From Anaerolineales bacterium (lineage in GTDB: Bacteria; Chloroflexota; Anaerolineae; Anaerolineales; UBA4823): a stretch of 64,000 nt of DNA. This document shows, piece after piece, positions 16,825 through 25,597 of the stretch. The stretch lies in NCBI GenBank assembly GCA_025057645.1, contig JANXBJ010000004.1, positions 44,961 to 108,960 on the forward strand. The letters are read 5' to 3'. The notes beneath the pieces were generated by a model. The model had not been told where the DNA came from, searched no databases, and saw nothing but the letters and a program-made list of their open reading frames with translations. Position numbers and translations under genes: made by a program. The number at the start of each line of letters is the position of its first letter. Within the stretch, counting starts at the first letter, position 1.

Positions 16825-17424
16825 ATGAGTCAAGTGTTGCGCGCCTTTATTGCAATTGAGCTTCCCTCTGGAGTTCAGCAAAGACTGGGCAGAGTGATCC
16901 AAAGATTGCAAGATCAATTGCGGGGTGTAGCCATTCGCTGGGTAAAGCCTCAGAACCTGCATCTCACCTTAAAATTCTTGGGTGAGGTTTCTCTAAACAA
17001 TCTTGAACTAATTAAGGAGATTTTGGCTCGAGAAGCAGCACAGGTTCCCTCCTTTGAGTTTAGCATCGGGGAGCTCGGAGCCTTTCCCAACGCAAAGCGT
17101 CCACGAGTCCTCTGGCTCCATGTCACTGCACCCCCACCGCTGCTCGCCTTACAACGCAGTCTTGATTTGCAAACTGCCAGGCTCGGTTACCTCTCTGAGG
17201 AACGGGAGTACTCACCTCACCTCACCATTGGCAGGGTCAATCGTCAAATTAGCCAGACAGAACTTAACCGCATCACTCTTTTATTACAAGAAGCTCACCT
17301 AGGCCTAGACGAAGTAGTCAGTGTGACTTTCCTCACCTTGTTTCGCAGTGACCTGCACCCGGATGGCTCGGTGTACACTCCCCTTGCCGTTGCGCCGCTC
17401 AAGAAACCCTTACAGGAGAGGTGA
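16825..17424 (+). CDS. thpR: RNA 2',3'-cyclic phosphodiesterase (ThpR/LigT)
   Basis: This 199-residue 2H phosphoesterase hydrolyses 2',3'-cyclic phosphodiesters of RNA. Both catalytic HxT motifs are present: HLTLKFLG and HLTIGRV. The ORF track begins 60 bases earlier, but the N-terminal MSQVLRAFIAIELP starting at the ATG at 16825 is the typical family start (RAFIAIELP). It is followed within 3 bases by rsfS, so the two form an operon. Confidence 0.92.
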   Translation: MSQVLRAFIAIELPSGVQQRLGRVIQRLQDQLRGVAIRWVKPQNLHLTLKFLGEVSLNNLELIKEILAREAAQVPSFEFSIGELGAFPNAKRPRVLWLHVTAPPPLLALQRSLDLQTARLGYLSEEREYSPHLTIGRVNRQISQTELNRITLLLQEAHLGLDEVVSVTFLTLFRSDLHPDGSVYTPLAVAPLKKPLQER

Positions 17425-17427
17425 ACT

Positions 17428-17772
17428 CTGGACACATTAGCACTTGCCCGTGAATTAGTTAATGTTCTAGAAAGCAAAAAGGGAGAGGACATCCTCCTGC
17501 TAGACTTGAGGAACATCGCTCCCTTCACAGACTTCTTCATCCTTTGCACCGGCACCAGCGATCGGATGATCCAAGCCTTAGCAGATGCTGCGGTCGAGTG
17601 GATGGATAAGAGTCACGACTACAAAGGCCGCATTGAGGGCGAGGGCATTGACGGGTGGATTTTGGTGGATTTTGGTGACGTCATCCTCCATGTCTTTGCC
17701 CCTGAAAAGCGCGCTTACTATAACTTGGAAGAACTCTGGAGCGCAGGTAAGGTCCTGCTGCGTCTGCAGTAA
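17428..17772 (+). CDS. rsfS: Ribosomal silencing factor RsfS, apparent CTG start
   Basis: RsfS binds ribosomal protein uL14 and blocks subunit joining when nutrients are short. The ORF track gives only an 88-residue version starting at an internal TTG (17506), which lacks the first helix of the family. Reading upstream in the same frame restores LDTLALARELVNVLESKKGEDILLLDL before FTDFFILCTGTSDR, giving a normal length of 114 residues. The only plausible start in this extension is CTG at 17428, placed 7 bases after AGGAGAGGT; an in-frame TGA at 17422-17424 (the thpR stop) prevents any earlier start. The conserved DGWILVDFGDVILHVF and YNLEELW motifs are intact. Confidence 0.9.
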   Translation: MDTLALARELVNVLESKKGEDILLLDLRNIAPFTDFFILCTGTSDRMIQALADAAVEWMDKSHDYKGRIEGEGIDGWILVDFGDVILHVFAPEKRAYYNLEELWSAGKVLLRLQ

Positions 17773-18095
17773 GCCGTTCTCTGAACCTGCGCGCCTCCCT
17801 CTCTGTTGTCAAACTTAGCCTTAGCGGGTCATAACCTCTCTCCTCATTGCAGTCTCAACGGCGGTCTGACTTCGATGTTTTTCAGGATGTCCCGCCTCCT
17901 TCTTTAGGAATTCAAGGGACAACCCTCAGCATCCTAAACCGAGGGTTAATTTTTAGCGACCAGTTTCCCCCGGCCACTGCTTCCGAAACCTTCCGGCCGG
18001 GCAGGGGAAATTTCGCACCCAAAATGTCCATATCGGGGTTAAAATAGGCAAGCATATGCTGTCACCGAGAGCTCAAAAATCAAGAGGTTGCCCGG
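17773..18095. other. Intergenic leader region with two hairpins
   Basis: No gene is seen in these 323 bases. AACCCTC (17921-17927) and GAGGGTT (17941-17947) followed by AATTTTT form a candidate terminator for thpR-rsfS. Further on, TTTCCCC-CGGCC (17964-17975) can pair with GGCCG and GGGGAAA (17995-18010), a nested structure about 85 bases before the next gene that may be a leader element. Confidence 0.45.
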
Positions 18096-19328
18096 ATGAG
18101 TGAGAACCAACTCGAAAAGCCTGTTCACTTTTTTGACCGCCCTAACGTGGAGGTCGAGACGTTGCCCTTCGGAGAAGGCGTCCCGGTCGGTATTGAACAA
18201 GTTTATAACCCCAAGGTCGGCATTGGTGGCGCCTATGCCGGCTGGGGTGTTGCGGTCGACAATCAATCTTTGCCCCGCCGCCTTGAGGAACGCTTGGGAG
18301 AGGAAATTACCCGCAGCGAGGTGGGTTCTCTGGATGAATTGGGTTTCTACAGTCGCCATCACCTACCCGACCTCAGCCCTCAGGAGCATCTGGACCTCGA
18401 AGTGGAAGTGGGTGCAAAGCTGCTTCAAAAGGCAGTCGCTGCTAATGGCTGGCAACCCGAAGAAGTCGAGGGAGTGTTGATCGGCATAAGCAGTCCAGTT
18501 TGCGGAGACTACCTAGAAAGAATCTGCCAGAAAGCAGGCATTTCCCCGAAGGCGCTCAAAGTCAGCGTTCACAAGGCCTGTGACGGCTCGGTGGGCAGCC
18601 TCCAACTTGCCCTCAATCCTTTTCTGGCTCTGCCGGCGAAGATCAATATCGCCGAGGAACTCTTCGGTAAAAAGGTTTTAGTTGGAGGAATTGAGGGATT
18701 GAGCCGCTTTCTTTTCAAATCCAGAGACGTGAATGCTTTGCAGCTCTTCGGGAACGGTGCGGGGGTGATCGGCATTATTCCCGGTGAGACCATGCAATTC
18801 CTTACTGGCGCAACGCGTGAGGCCTATGACGAAGAAGGTGTTTTACAGGTTAAGATGACCTACCCTCATTCGCGCGAAAGTATGCTAGAGGTCACCCAAG
18901 TCAACCCATTCCATCTGCGCGTGGCTGGCTTAATGCACGAACCTGAAGGGGATGCTCCAATTGCCATGGCCGGGATGATGGGCATGGTGAAGTTGTTCAT
19001 CCGCAACGGGGTGCAAGTGGTGGTTGAGGTGTATCGGGCTTACCGAGAGCTGATGGAGAAACTGGGTCAACCGGGCAAGCAACTGGCCGTTGCAATCGCC
19101 CATCATGCTAACTATAAGATCAACAAGCTTAAGGAGAAGCAGATCCAGGGCGCTGGCATTTCGGTGAACTTCCCTTGGTTACTGCACGATTTTGGCAATG
19201 TGAGCGCAGCTTCGAACATGATCGCCTTTCTACGTTACCTTCCTAATCTCCGCCCGGGTGACCACATCTTGTTCGATGGATTTGGCGCCGGCACTTATTA
19301 TGACTCCTTGACCGTTGCCCTGCCCTGA
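18096..19328 (+). CDS. Thiolase-fold ketoacyl synthase III / HMG-CoA-synthase-like enzyme
   Basis: The 410-residue protein has the thiolase fold of FabH/HMG-CoA synthase. The active-site triad can be placed as Cys162 (HKACDGSVGS), His337 (AHHANYKI) and Asn368 (DFGNVSAASN), and the terminal GFGAGTYYDSLTV glycine loop is present. Such enzymes condense an acyl-thioester with malonyl-ACP or acetyl-CoA. It is longer than FabH (about 320 residues) because of an N-terminal stretch of about 45 residues and inserts. Its gene is isolated, so a role in fatty acid, isoprenoid or secondary metabolism cannot be chosen; HMG-CoA synthase normally has a catalytic Glu that I could not assign. Confidence 0.78.
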   Translation: MSENQLEKPVHFFDRPNVEVETLPFGEGVPVGIEQVYNPKVGIGGAYAGWGVAVDNQSLPRRLEERLGEEITRSEVGSLDELGFYSRHHLPDLSPQEHLDLEVEVGAKLLQKAVAANGWQPEEVEGVLIGISSPVCGDYLERICQKAGISPKALKVSVHKACDGSVGSLQLALNPFLALPAKINIAEELFGKKVLVGGIEGLSRFLFKSRDVNALQLFGNGAGVIGIIPGETMQFLTGATREAYDEEGVLQVKMTYPHSRESMLEVTQVNPFHLRVAGLMHEPEGDAPIAMAGMMGMVKLFIRNGVQVVVEVYRAYRELMEKLGQPGKQLAVAIAHHANYKINKLKEKQIQGAGISVNFPWLLHDFGNVSAASNMIAFLRYLPNLRPGDHILFDGFGAGTYYDSLTVALP

Positions 19329-19570
19329 GATGGAGCACTGCGCCGTGAATTCTGGTGAGGTGCGTAGCTGGCCTTTTTTTCTACCGCAATCAAGTGAAGC
19401 CCGGCGATGGCGAAGTTCTGATCCACCGCTCAGGCCTTCTTCACCTCTCTCGTCCTGTGAGAGTCTGTGAGAAGCCCGCTCAACCTCTGCTCTAAATCGG
19501 TTTTCCTTGTGGAAAGTCCCCCCTTTTCCACCTCCTAAATGACACCACACGGGCCGATCAGCCCGAGAGT

Positions 19571-20608
19571 TTAGGCTCTCAACCTTGCCAGCCCTTCCTC
19601 CACGTAAAGCAGTCCGCCATCTTTCTGGAGGACTACTCCCATCTCGCTTGCCAAGGCAGCCGCCCCTTGCGTCACATCCCGCCCCGCAGCCACAGGCAAC
19701 ACCCGCAACCCTGCTTTACTCAGCAGATCGGCTCGCCGCCTAGCCCGCTTCACATCGTTCTGATCGACCAACCCAGATACTTCCACAGCCAGCCAGAGTT
19801 CCGTAAAACCCATGCGTTCCATCAACAGCCGACTTAGCTTTCCATAAATAAGCAGGTCTAAGGCAAGCAAGTCCTCGCGCTCTTCTTCGCCTAGGTTGGG
19901 CTCAATATGCTCCTCCCAGATTTCCTGCAGGTCCACCACTTGAGCGCGCGAAATGATTTTCCCGAAGTAACTGAAAGCGCGCTGGCGATAACGCACTTCG
20001 AGCATATCGCCGCGCAACTCGTCGACCTGAATGGAGATTACGTCAACTCGCTCCGTCAGTTTTTGCAACTTTTCTTCGGTTTTTCTCTGCGCTTCCGCCA
20101 GTTTGGCCATGTTCTGTTCTAGAAGTGCCAGACGTTCCTCACTGCGCTTCTGCGCTTCGACCAATTCGGCCACGGCCTGCTCCAAACGGGTCAACCGCTC
20201 TTCGGCATACACTAGGCGTTCTTCAGTATTTACCAGACGCTCTTCGACGCGCACCAGACGTTCTTCGACATCTACCAGACGCTCTTCAACACGCACCAAA
20301 CGTTCTTCAACATCTGCCAGACGTTCCTCAACACGCACCAAACGTTCTGCAACGTCTGCTAGACGCTCTTCAACACGCACCGAACGTTCTTCAGCGTCCG
20401 CCAGACGTTCCTCACTGCGCTTCTGCACCTCGATCAACTCTCGCATCTGTTGTTCGGTGCGTTTCTGCGCTTCGGCGAGTTCCCGCACAATTTGGGGAAG
20501 CTCGAGTACATCTGGCGAAAGCAGCAAATGGCGCAGCTCCTCGCGCCATTCGGGATGTTGCTGGAGCAAACGCACTAAATCATGATAATCTTCGACTTGA
20601 AAAGCCAT
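19571..20608 (-). CDS. Coiled-coil heptad-repeat protein with C-terminal nuclease-like domain (DUF3782-type)
   Basis: This protein of about 345 residues has three parts. The N-terminus (1-45) is helical. Residues about 45-190 are a long coiled coil of near-identical heptads (RLADVEE/RLVRVEE). The C-terminus contains LDLLIYGKLSRLLMERMGFTELWLAVEVSGLVDQNDVKRARRRADLL and a final VLPVAAGRDV, which resembles the PD-(D/E)xK-like domain of DUF3782 proteins common in filamentous Chloroflexota and cyanobacteria. The Glu-Val-Ser (VEVSG) could be the nuclease-like strand, but catalytic residues are not certain. The ATG at 20608 (MAFQVEDYHD) is preferred over the ORF-track start. Function is unknown. Confidence 0.7.
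   Translation of the reverse strand: MAFQVEDYHDLVRLLQQHPEWREELRHLLLSPDVLELPQIVRELAEAQKRTEQQMRELIEVQKRSEERLADAEERSVRVEERLADVAERLVRVEERLADVEERLVRVEERLVDVEERLVRVEERLVNTEERLVYAEERLTRLEQAVAELVEAQKRSEERLALLEQNMAKLAEAQRKTEEKLQKLTERVDVISIQVDELRGDMLEVRYRQRAFSYFGKIISRAQVVDLQEIWEEHIEPNLGEEEREDLLALDLLIYGKLSRLLMERMGFTELWLAVEVSGLVDQNDVKRARRRADLLSKAGLRVLPVAAGRDVTQGAAALASEMGVVLQKDGGLLYVEEGLARLRA
20205..20425 (-). repeat. In-frame 21-base tandem repeats encoding coiled-coil heptads
   Basis: Roughly ten 21-base units encode alternating RL(A/V)(D/N)xEE and RLVRVEE heptads, so the higher-order period is 42 bases. The units are nearly identical in DNA, which suggests recent copy-number change by slippage or recombination. 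Confidence 0.85.
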
Positions 20609-20840
20609 TTGACACACCTTTTCTGCAGCAAATTATATTCGAAAGCGAAAGGATTAACCGGCCCCAAAACTTCGTTGACAAGCATAGCCCCGATTTACTG
20701 CGCAGGTTGTTTCAGAGTGCTTTTCTTTTACCCCAGTAAGAAGCCACTTTAGACTCCTCGCCTCCCTGAGTCTTGAGGAGTCAAAATCCCAACGCAACTT
20801 GGAGGCCTGAACAGGGCGTTTTTATGATACAAATAAGTTG

Positions 20841-21587
20841 ATGGAGTTTCCGCGCAAACTGCTCGAGGCTCTCCGTCAAGCGCAACGGATAGCCGCTCTC
20901 ACCGGCGCAGGGGTGTCGCAAGAGAGCGGGCTGCGCACCTTTCGCGAGGCTCAAGACGGCCTATGGGCCCAGTATCGCCCAGAGGACTTGGCTACGCCCC
21001 AAGCGTTTCAGCGTAACCCCAAGCTGGTCTGGGATTGGTATGCCTGGCGCAGAGAAAGAGTCTACCAGGCAAAGCCAAACCCCGCTCACTATGCCCTCGC
21101 TGAACTCGCAAGGCTGGTGCCTCACTTCACCCTGATCACCCAGAACGTGGACGGTTTACACCAAGCCGCAGGCAGCCCCAACGTGATCGAACTGCATGGC
21201 AACATCCGGCGCGTGCGCTGTTCGGTTTGCGGGCAAGTTTACACGCAATGGGAGCAACACGCAGAGGAAGTTCCTCGCTGTAGGTCTTGCAACGGCCTGC
21301 TGCGTCCGGACGTGGTTTGGTTTGGAGAAAACTTGCCCCCGGCAGAACTGGAAGCTGCCTTCGAAGCAGCGCGAACATGCGAACTCTTCTTCTCCATCGG
21401 CACCTCTGGAGTGGTCCAACCTGCCGCTTCTCTGGCTTACCTAGCTCGGAGGGAGGGTGCACGCATTGTCGAGATCAACGCCGAAGCAACTCCGCTTACC
21501 CCTTTCGCCGATTTTGCCTTCCAAGGGAAGGCGGGAGTCATTCTGCCGGCTTTAGTGCAGGCTGCGTTTTTCAACCCGCCTCACTAG
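20841..21587 (+). CDS. cobB: Sirtuin NAD-dependent protein deacylase (CobB-like)
   Basis: This enzyme removes acyl groups from lysines using NAD. In the ORF-track numbering it has the NAD-binding [14 protein letters not shown] (23-36), TQNVDGLH (101-108), catalytic His120 (ELHGN) and a zinc site Cys128, Cys131, Cys148, Cys151. Tyr68 and Arg71 (WDWYAWRRE) match the Tyr-x-x-Arg pair that lets SIRT5 and CobB accept succinyl- or malonyl-lysine, so desuccinylase activity is likely in addition to deacetylation. TTG (20838) and ATG (20841) are adjacent; the ATG is chosen. No Shine-Dalgarno sequence is visible. Confidence 0.94.
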   Translation: MEFPRKLLEALRQAQRIAALTGAGVSQESGLRTFREAQDGLWAQYRPEDLATPQAFQRNPKLVWDWYAWRRERVYQAKPNPAHYALAELARLVPHFTLITQNVDGLHQAAGSPNVIELHGNIRRVRCSVCGQVYTQWEQHAEEVPRCRSCNGLLRPDVVWFGENLPPAELEAAFEAARTCELFFSIGTSGVVQPAASLAYLARREGARIVEINAEATPLTPFADFAFQGKAGVILPALVQAAFFNPPH

Positions 21588-21821
21588 TTCCGCCTTCCCT
21601 TATACGCTATACGCAAGCGCTTGAAGACCTTGCCAAGCCCAATCAATTGCAGGAGCTCGGTATCTCGAAATTGCCTAAGCGAAGGACGGATTTTGCGTCT
21701 GCGCGGCAAGCCCAATTTACCCAATCTCAAGCGCTTTTCTCCAAAGACGATTTCCTGCACAGACGAGAGACCGTTTGCGAGTGCACTCTGCTCGAGGCAT
21801 TTTTGAATCAGGCCTCCGTAT

Positions 21822-22808
21822 CTAGGGAAGCAGCTCAGAAGTGAACGCCTGGCTTACCTCCACTGCTCTAGGCAAAGCCTGGTAGCGTAACAACATGTCT
21901 GCCAAGGCCTGCCATTGCTCCAACCGTTGTGCCCCATAACCCTCGGCGGTATCTGCGTCCTTTAGCTCGCTTTCTAACATATAGCGCATGTGTTCTGGAT
22001 CGCTCTCGGGACCGCTATACTTGAGCACAATCTGCACCGCCTCGTCCACGTTCTGAGAGGCATATTCGATGCCGCGCAGTGCGGCACGTAGGAAACGTCT
22101 GAGGACGTCCGGTTGAGCAGCGATGAAGTCCTCGCTGGAGACGTAGGCCAATCCCAGGGTGGGCACTCCGTAATCGGCAGCGTCCCACAGCGTGATCTCG
22201 TATCCCCATTTGCGGATCAGATAGGGTTCATTAGACTTAAAGAGTGGATAGACGTCCACTTTCCCTTCAGTCAACACCCGCGGGTCAAAGCCGACGTTGA
22301 TCAAGGTGACCTTTTCGGGGTCAGCTCCAGCAGCGCTCAGCAGGGCAAACAGATCAGGGGGTGGTGTCCCTTTGTATCCTACCGTTTTTCCTTCCCAATC
22401 CTTGGGGGTCTTCATCCCTCGCTCCGCCAAGGCAGCATACGCCTGCTGACCACGCTGACCGATCAGAGCGATCGAAACCACTGGCAACCCCGGCTCAGCG
22501 CGGCGTTGGAGGATGGTAGCGGCATCCATCGTGGTCACCTGAACCTTGCCGGCCGTCAGAAGCTGCACGTGTTCTCCCTGGCCGGCTGAATGCTCGATGG
22601 TCACTCGCAGCCCTTCTTGGGCAAAATACCCCTTTTCCTGGGCCACATAAGCGCCGACAAAAGGCAGGTTCGCTTGGGGCTTATAGCCTGCCATGAAGGT
22701 CAGCGCAAACGGTTCGGGCGTGGGCGTAGGGGTGCTAAGATTCATCGATCCGCAGGCGACCAAAAAGAGAAACCCCAAAGCCAAGCCTAGGCGAAAGAAC
22801 CTATTCAT
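21822..22808 (-). CDS. NMT1/RibY-like ABC transporter substrate-binding lipoprotein
   Basis: The 328-residue protein has a lipoprotein signal (RLGLALGFLFLVACGS) and the NMT1/THI5-like binding fold (NLPFVGAYVAQEKGYFAQEGL). This fold serves uptake of riboflavin, thiamine precursors, sulfonates and similar small molecules. Its C-terminus (LRRFLRAALRGIEYASQN ... VEVSQAFTSELLP) closely parallels the riboswitch-linked protein at 51954-52958 (VRRMIRAILRGMNYVLQD ... PVDQAFTNQLLTP), so the two are paralogues. An AAGGAGG site precedes the ATG. It is the last gene of a three-gene operon with a permease and an unusual regulator. Confidence 0.87.
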   Translation of the reverse strand: MNRFFRLGLALGFLFLVACGSMNLSTPTPTPEPFALTFMAGYKPQANLPFVGAYVAQEKGYFAQEGLRVTIEHSAGQGEHVQLLTAGKVQVTTMDAATILQRRAEPGLPVVSIALIGQRGQQAYAALAERGMKTPKDWEGKTVGYKGTPPPDLFALLSAAGADPEKVTLINVGFDPRVLTEGKVDVYPLFKSNEPYLIRKWGYEITLWDAADYGVPTLGLAYVSSEDFIAAQPDVLRRFLRAALRGIEYASQNVDEAVQIVLKYSGPESDPEHMRYMLESELKDADTAEGYGAQRLEQWQALADMLLRYQALPRAVEVSQAFTSELLP

Positions 22809-22832
22809 CGAAACCTCCTTGAAAGAAAAAGT

Positions 22833-23597
22833 TTACTCCACAGGCGGTGTCCGCCAGGGCATAGCCCGCTCTTCAATCCACACGATCAGCAAGTAGATCA
22901 GGGCGCTGACCGTGGAAACAACAAAGATGGCCGCAAAAAGGGGAGGTAAGTTCAAGTTAGCGTAAGCCAACCACATGATGTGTCCCAAGCCGTTGCCTGC
23001 CCCGGTCCATTCGGCGATAACCGCCCCCATCAAAGAGAGCGGCGCAGCTACCCGTAGGGCGGCAAATAAATAGGGGAGCGCCAGCCAAGCCCGCAAATGG
23101 CGCAGGGTTTGCCACGACGTGGCCCGATGGAGGCGCATCAAGTCGAGCATCTCCCCATCGGCGCTCTGTAAACCTACGAGGGTGTTCACCAGCACAGGGA
23201 AGAAAGTCAACAGGGCGGTGATAATCATCTTGGGTAGAACACCGAATCCCAACCAAATGGTCAAGAGCGGAGCGATGGCCGCCAGGGGCATCGACTTGAT
23301 CAGCAAAGCCAAGGTCATGACACCGCTTTCCAAACGTGGCCGTAAGGTGACTCCCACAGCCACGCCAATGCCGGCCAATAACCCCAGAGTCAGACCTCCG
23401 AGCGCTTCGCCAAGGGTGATCCACAGAGCGTCCAAGTAATAAGTCGGATTCACCCAAAAGGTCTGCCAAACCTGGCTGGGAGCGGGCAAGAGGTATACTG
23501 GAGTGCGGCTCACTCGCACCCCAGCTTCCCAGGCGGCCAGGGCAGCGGCCAAAAGGACGAAGGCGGTCCAAAGGTCATGCTTGGGGTTGAGCTTCAT
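22833..23597 (-). CDS. ABC transporter permease (RibX/SsuC-like)
   Basis: This membrane permease of the BPD_transp_1 family has about six hydrophobic segments and the ATPase-contact loop ([58 protein letters not shown]). The ATG at 23597 overlaps the regulator's TGA as ATGA, so this start is preferred over the ORF-track 23621. It pairs with the downstream NMT1-type binding protein. No ATP-binding gene occurs in this operon, so the transporter would have to borrow an ATPase such as the one at 52974-53789 or 48909-49670, or one outside the window. Confidence 0.9.
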   Translation of the reverse strand: MKLNPKHDLWTAFVLLAAALAAWEAGVRVSRTPVYLLPAPSQVWQTFWVNPTYYLDALWITLGEALGGLTLGLLAGIGVAVGVTLRPRLESGVMTLALLIKSMPLAAIAPLLTIWLGFGVLPKMIITALLTFFPVLVNTLVGLQSADGEMLDLMRLHRATSWQTLRHLRAWLALPYLFAALRVAAPLSLMGAVIAEWTGAGNGLGHIMWLAYANLNLPPLFAAIFVVSTVSALIYLLIVWIEERAMPWRTPPVE

Positions 23598-24715
23598 GAA
23601 CCTAAAGGGAGTCCTCTCCACCCGCGTAAGGAAATAGGCTGAATGCGGAATGCCTGCCAGGAGCGTCCCTTAGGGCGCTCTGAAAAGCCTGTGCCCAAGT
23701 AGCGCTGGCGCAGACGGGCCACTAAGGCCTGAGTGCCACCAGGATAGTCGCTTTCCCTCAGTTGCACCGCTTCACCTCTGGCAACAACGCGCCGCAAGGG
23801 AGACCACGGCTCATCGATGGTCAAGGAGACTGAAGGGTTACGTTGAAGATAATCAGCCCATTGAGACCCCTCCCACGCAGCTACATAGAAGAAATGCCCA
23901 TCCCACTCCTGCCACACCGGCACCACATGGGGCTTTCCCTCACGGTTGAGGCAGGCCAAGCGAGCTACGAGCGGCATGCGTAAGAATTGTTCGATATCCT
24001 CGGCGCTCAGGGGACTTTGCTCGACAAAGGCCAGGGTCTCCTGCGTTCGGTACGGGGCGTAGAAAGTTGCACCCAAACGGTAAGAAAGGCGCATCGCCAT
24101 TTCTCGCAGCGGGGCGAGAAAGGTCAACGCCAGCGAAGCCTCTGCCCGCAACCGAGGGACACTCAACAGCAGAGCAGCCGCTGCATTCCGACCATCACGA
24201 CAGATCGGTAAGGCCAGTTCCACTAGTTCCCGCCCCTCAAACAAAGCATACCCCTGCTGAAGGGTTCGTTCGTCGAGCCAAGGGGGGAAGAGTCGTGGGG
24301 CCGCCGAGTCAGCGATGGAGAGCACCTCACCAGCATGGAACAATGGCTGCAGACGGTGCTTTGCCGGCAGAACTGCAAGAACTTGAGCCCCCTGAGGGTG
24401 GGGTAAGGCTAGAGCCAGAGTCTCCTCTAGAGCACAGGAGAGAGTTTCCTGCTCGAAAGCTTCAACCCAGTCCCGCCAACGCGGCAAGGAAAGTCCCGCC
24501 CATGCCAGCCATCGTCTTCCGAGAAGGTAGGGCCCGCGTGGATGAAGTTGTTCCACATACTCCTCTTCTTTGAGGAGGCTGATCAAGTTGAAAAAAGAAC
24601 TGCGCGCCATGCCCAACTGATCCATCAGCTGGGTTGCAAGGCAACCGCCGGGGTTTTGACGCAAAATCTCTAACAGATGCAAGGCCTTCCGGAGAGTTTT
24701 GGTGGTCTCGGTCAT
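23594..24715 (-). CDS. IclR-type regulator fused to a PNPOx-like (flavin/deazaflavin-binding) domain
   Basis: This 373-residue protein has an unusual composition. Residues 1-65 form an IclR-type winged helix ([52 protein letters not shown]). Residues about 75-220 resemble the IclR effector domain, weakly. Residues about 235-365 are a split-barrel domain of the pyridoxamine-phosphate-oxidase type ([55 protein letters not shown]), a fold that binds FMN, F420 or heme. It overlaps a RibX-like permease gene by four bases and is the first gene of its operon. I infer that it senses a flavin-type ligand and controls its own transporter. The promoter has a strong consensus with overlapping repeats, described separately. 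A GGAGGTGG site precedes the ATG. Confidence 0.8.
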   Translation of the reverse strand: MTETTKTLRKALHLLEILRQNPGGCLATQLMDQLGMARSSFFNLISLLKEEEYVEQLHPRGPYLLGRRWLAWAGLSLPRWRDWVEAFEQETLSCALEETLALALPHPQGAQVLAVLPAKHRLQPLFHAGEVLSIADSAAPRLFPPWLDERTLQQGYALFEGRELVELALPICRDGRNAAAALLLSVPRLRAEASLALTFLAPLREMAMRLSYRLGATFYAPYRTQETLAFVEQSPLSAEDIEQFLRMPLVARLACLNREGKPHVVPVWQEWDGHFFYVAAWEGSQWADYLQRNPSVSLTIDEPWSPLRRVVARGEAVQLRESDYPGGTQALVARLRQRYLGTGFSERPKGRSWQAFRIQPISLRGWRGLPLGS

Positions 24716-24744
24716 TCCACCTCCGCCACACTGAAATCCGAACC

Positions 24745-24788
24745 TAGTCTAGTTTTTTGGATTATAGTCTAAATATATGAACTGTCAA
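24745..24788 (-). promoter_or_regulatory. Consensus promoter with repeated TAGACTA operator candidates
   Basis: On the minus strand TTGACA (plus 24783-24788) and TATAAT (plus 24761-24766) are 16 bases apart, an almost perfect promoter for the regulator-permease-binding protein operon. The heptamer TAGACTA occurs twice in the same orientation, at plus 24765-24771 (overlapping the -10 box) and 24745-24751 (near the expected transcription start), exactly 20 bases apart or two helical turns. This is the geometry of an autorepressor site. Confidence 0.72.
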
Positions 24789-25597
24789 CTCCTCCGAACT
24801 TTCGGCGCCCTACTCTTCGGCGGAAAGTCAGCTGCCATTTTTTATCCGACGTCCATCCCACCGAACGCAAACCTAAAGCGGGTTCGATCTTCTCCTAAGA
24901 ACTCCTAAAGCCCGACCTCTTTGCCCGTGACTCGGCCACCTGTATCTGTGCTGTGGAAAAGGCTGCAGCACTGGGGAAAGACCCATGGGAAAAATCCTTT
25001 GAGATCCTTGTTGCTTCCCTGGATCGGGCTTCTCGGTTCGCCCTACCTTGCACCCGCTTACCCCTCGTTCCAGATCCTTTTGGCTGTGTTTGCCCCCAAC
25101 GTCTCCTGAACTCTCTCATGAGTCTTGTGTTCCCTGCTTACGAACCAAGTCCCGATCCGCTTCTGCGAGCACGAACTCCTAAGAGCGAGAAGCGCTTACT
25201 TATCCCTTTTATCCGGCCGGGAACAATGGTCGTTTCCTTAGAGCTATTTTTGGGGCCTCATTCAGTCCATCAAGCACAGCTACCCTCCGAGACAGCTATC
25301 GAACCCCGGCCGAAGGGGCAGAGCAATCATTCGGTTTCCATCCCCTGCCCTATCTCACAGGTCGGGAGCATATTAACCAAAAAATGAGGATAGACGTCCA
25401 TTGAACTTTGTTTCTACCAAGGATAAGCTAGATTACAAGGGCACCTTGGTTCTCATACGGGGAGAGGAGATAAAAATGCAAGGAATTGCAGCCAAGATCA
25501 GCAGCGGAGCGCAGAAAAATCGTCTGCACCGGCAGATGCGCTCACTAGAGGGGAATCCGGTTCAGATGCTTGTCTCAAGTGAGGAGGGGGATCAACG
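24789..25597. other. Long intergenic region with no supported gene
   Basis: About 800 bases separate the IclR-fusion operon from the small hydrolase. The ORFs here (144 and 66 residues on plus, 74 on minus) have no recognisable motif and compositions unlike neighbouring proteins. It may contain a decayed gene. The decamer GAACTCCTAA occurs twice (24899 and 25171), which I cannot interpret. Confidence 0.4.

Noticed and set aside
16496-16828. 110-residue ORF ending in an ATGA overlap with thpR
   Set aside because: The overlap is suggestive, but the translation has no recognisable domain; I left it as intergenic sequence with low confidence.
20031-20739. ORFs on the plus strand rich in Ser/Arg and Ala/Pro (184 and 204 residues) opposite the coiled-coil gene
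   Set aside because: They are antisense shadows of the heptad-repeat gene, and their repetitive composition mirrors the 21-base units.
24953-25387. 144-residue ORF in the long intergenic region
   Set aside because: It has no motif and an unusual composition; its start lacks a good ribosome-binding site.
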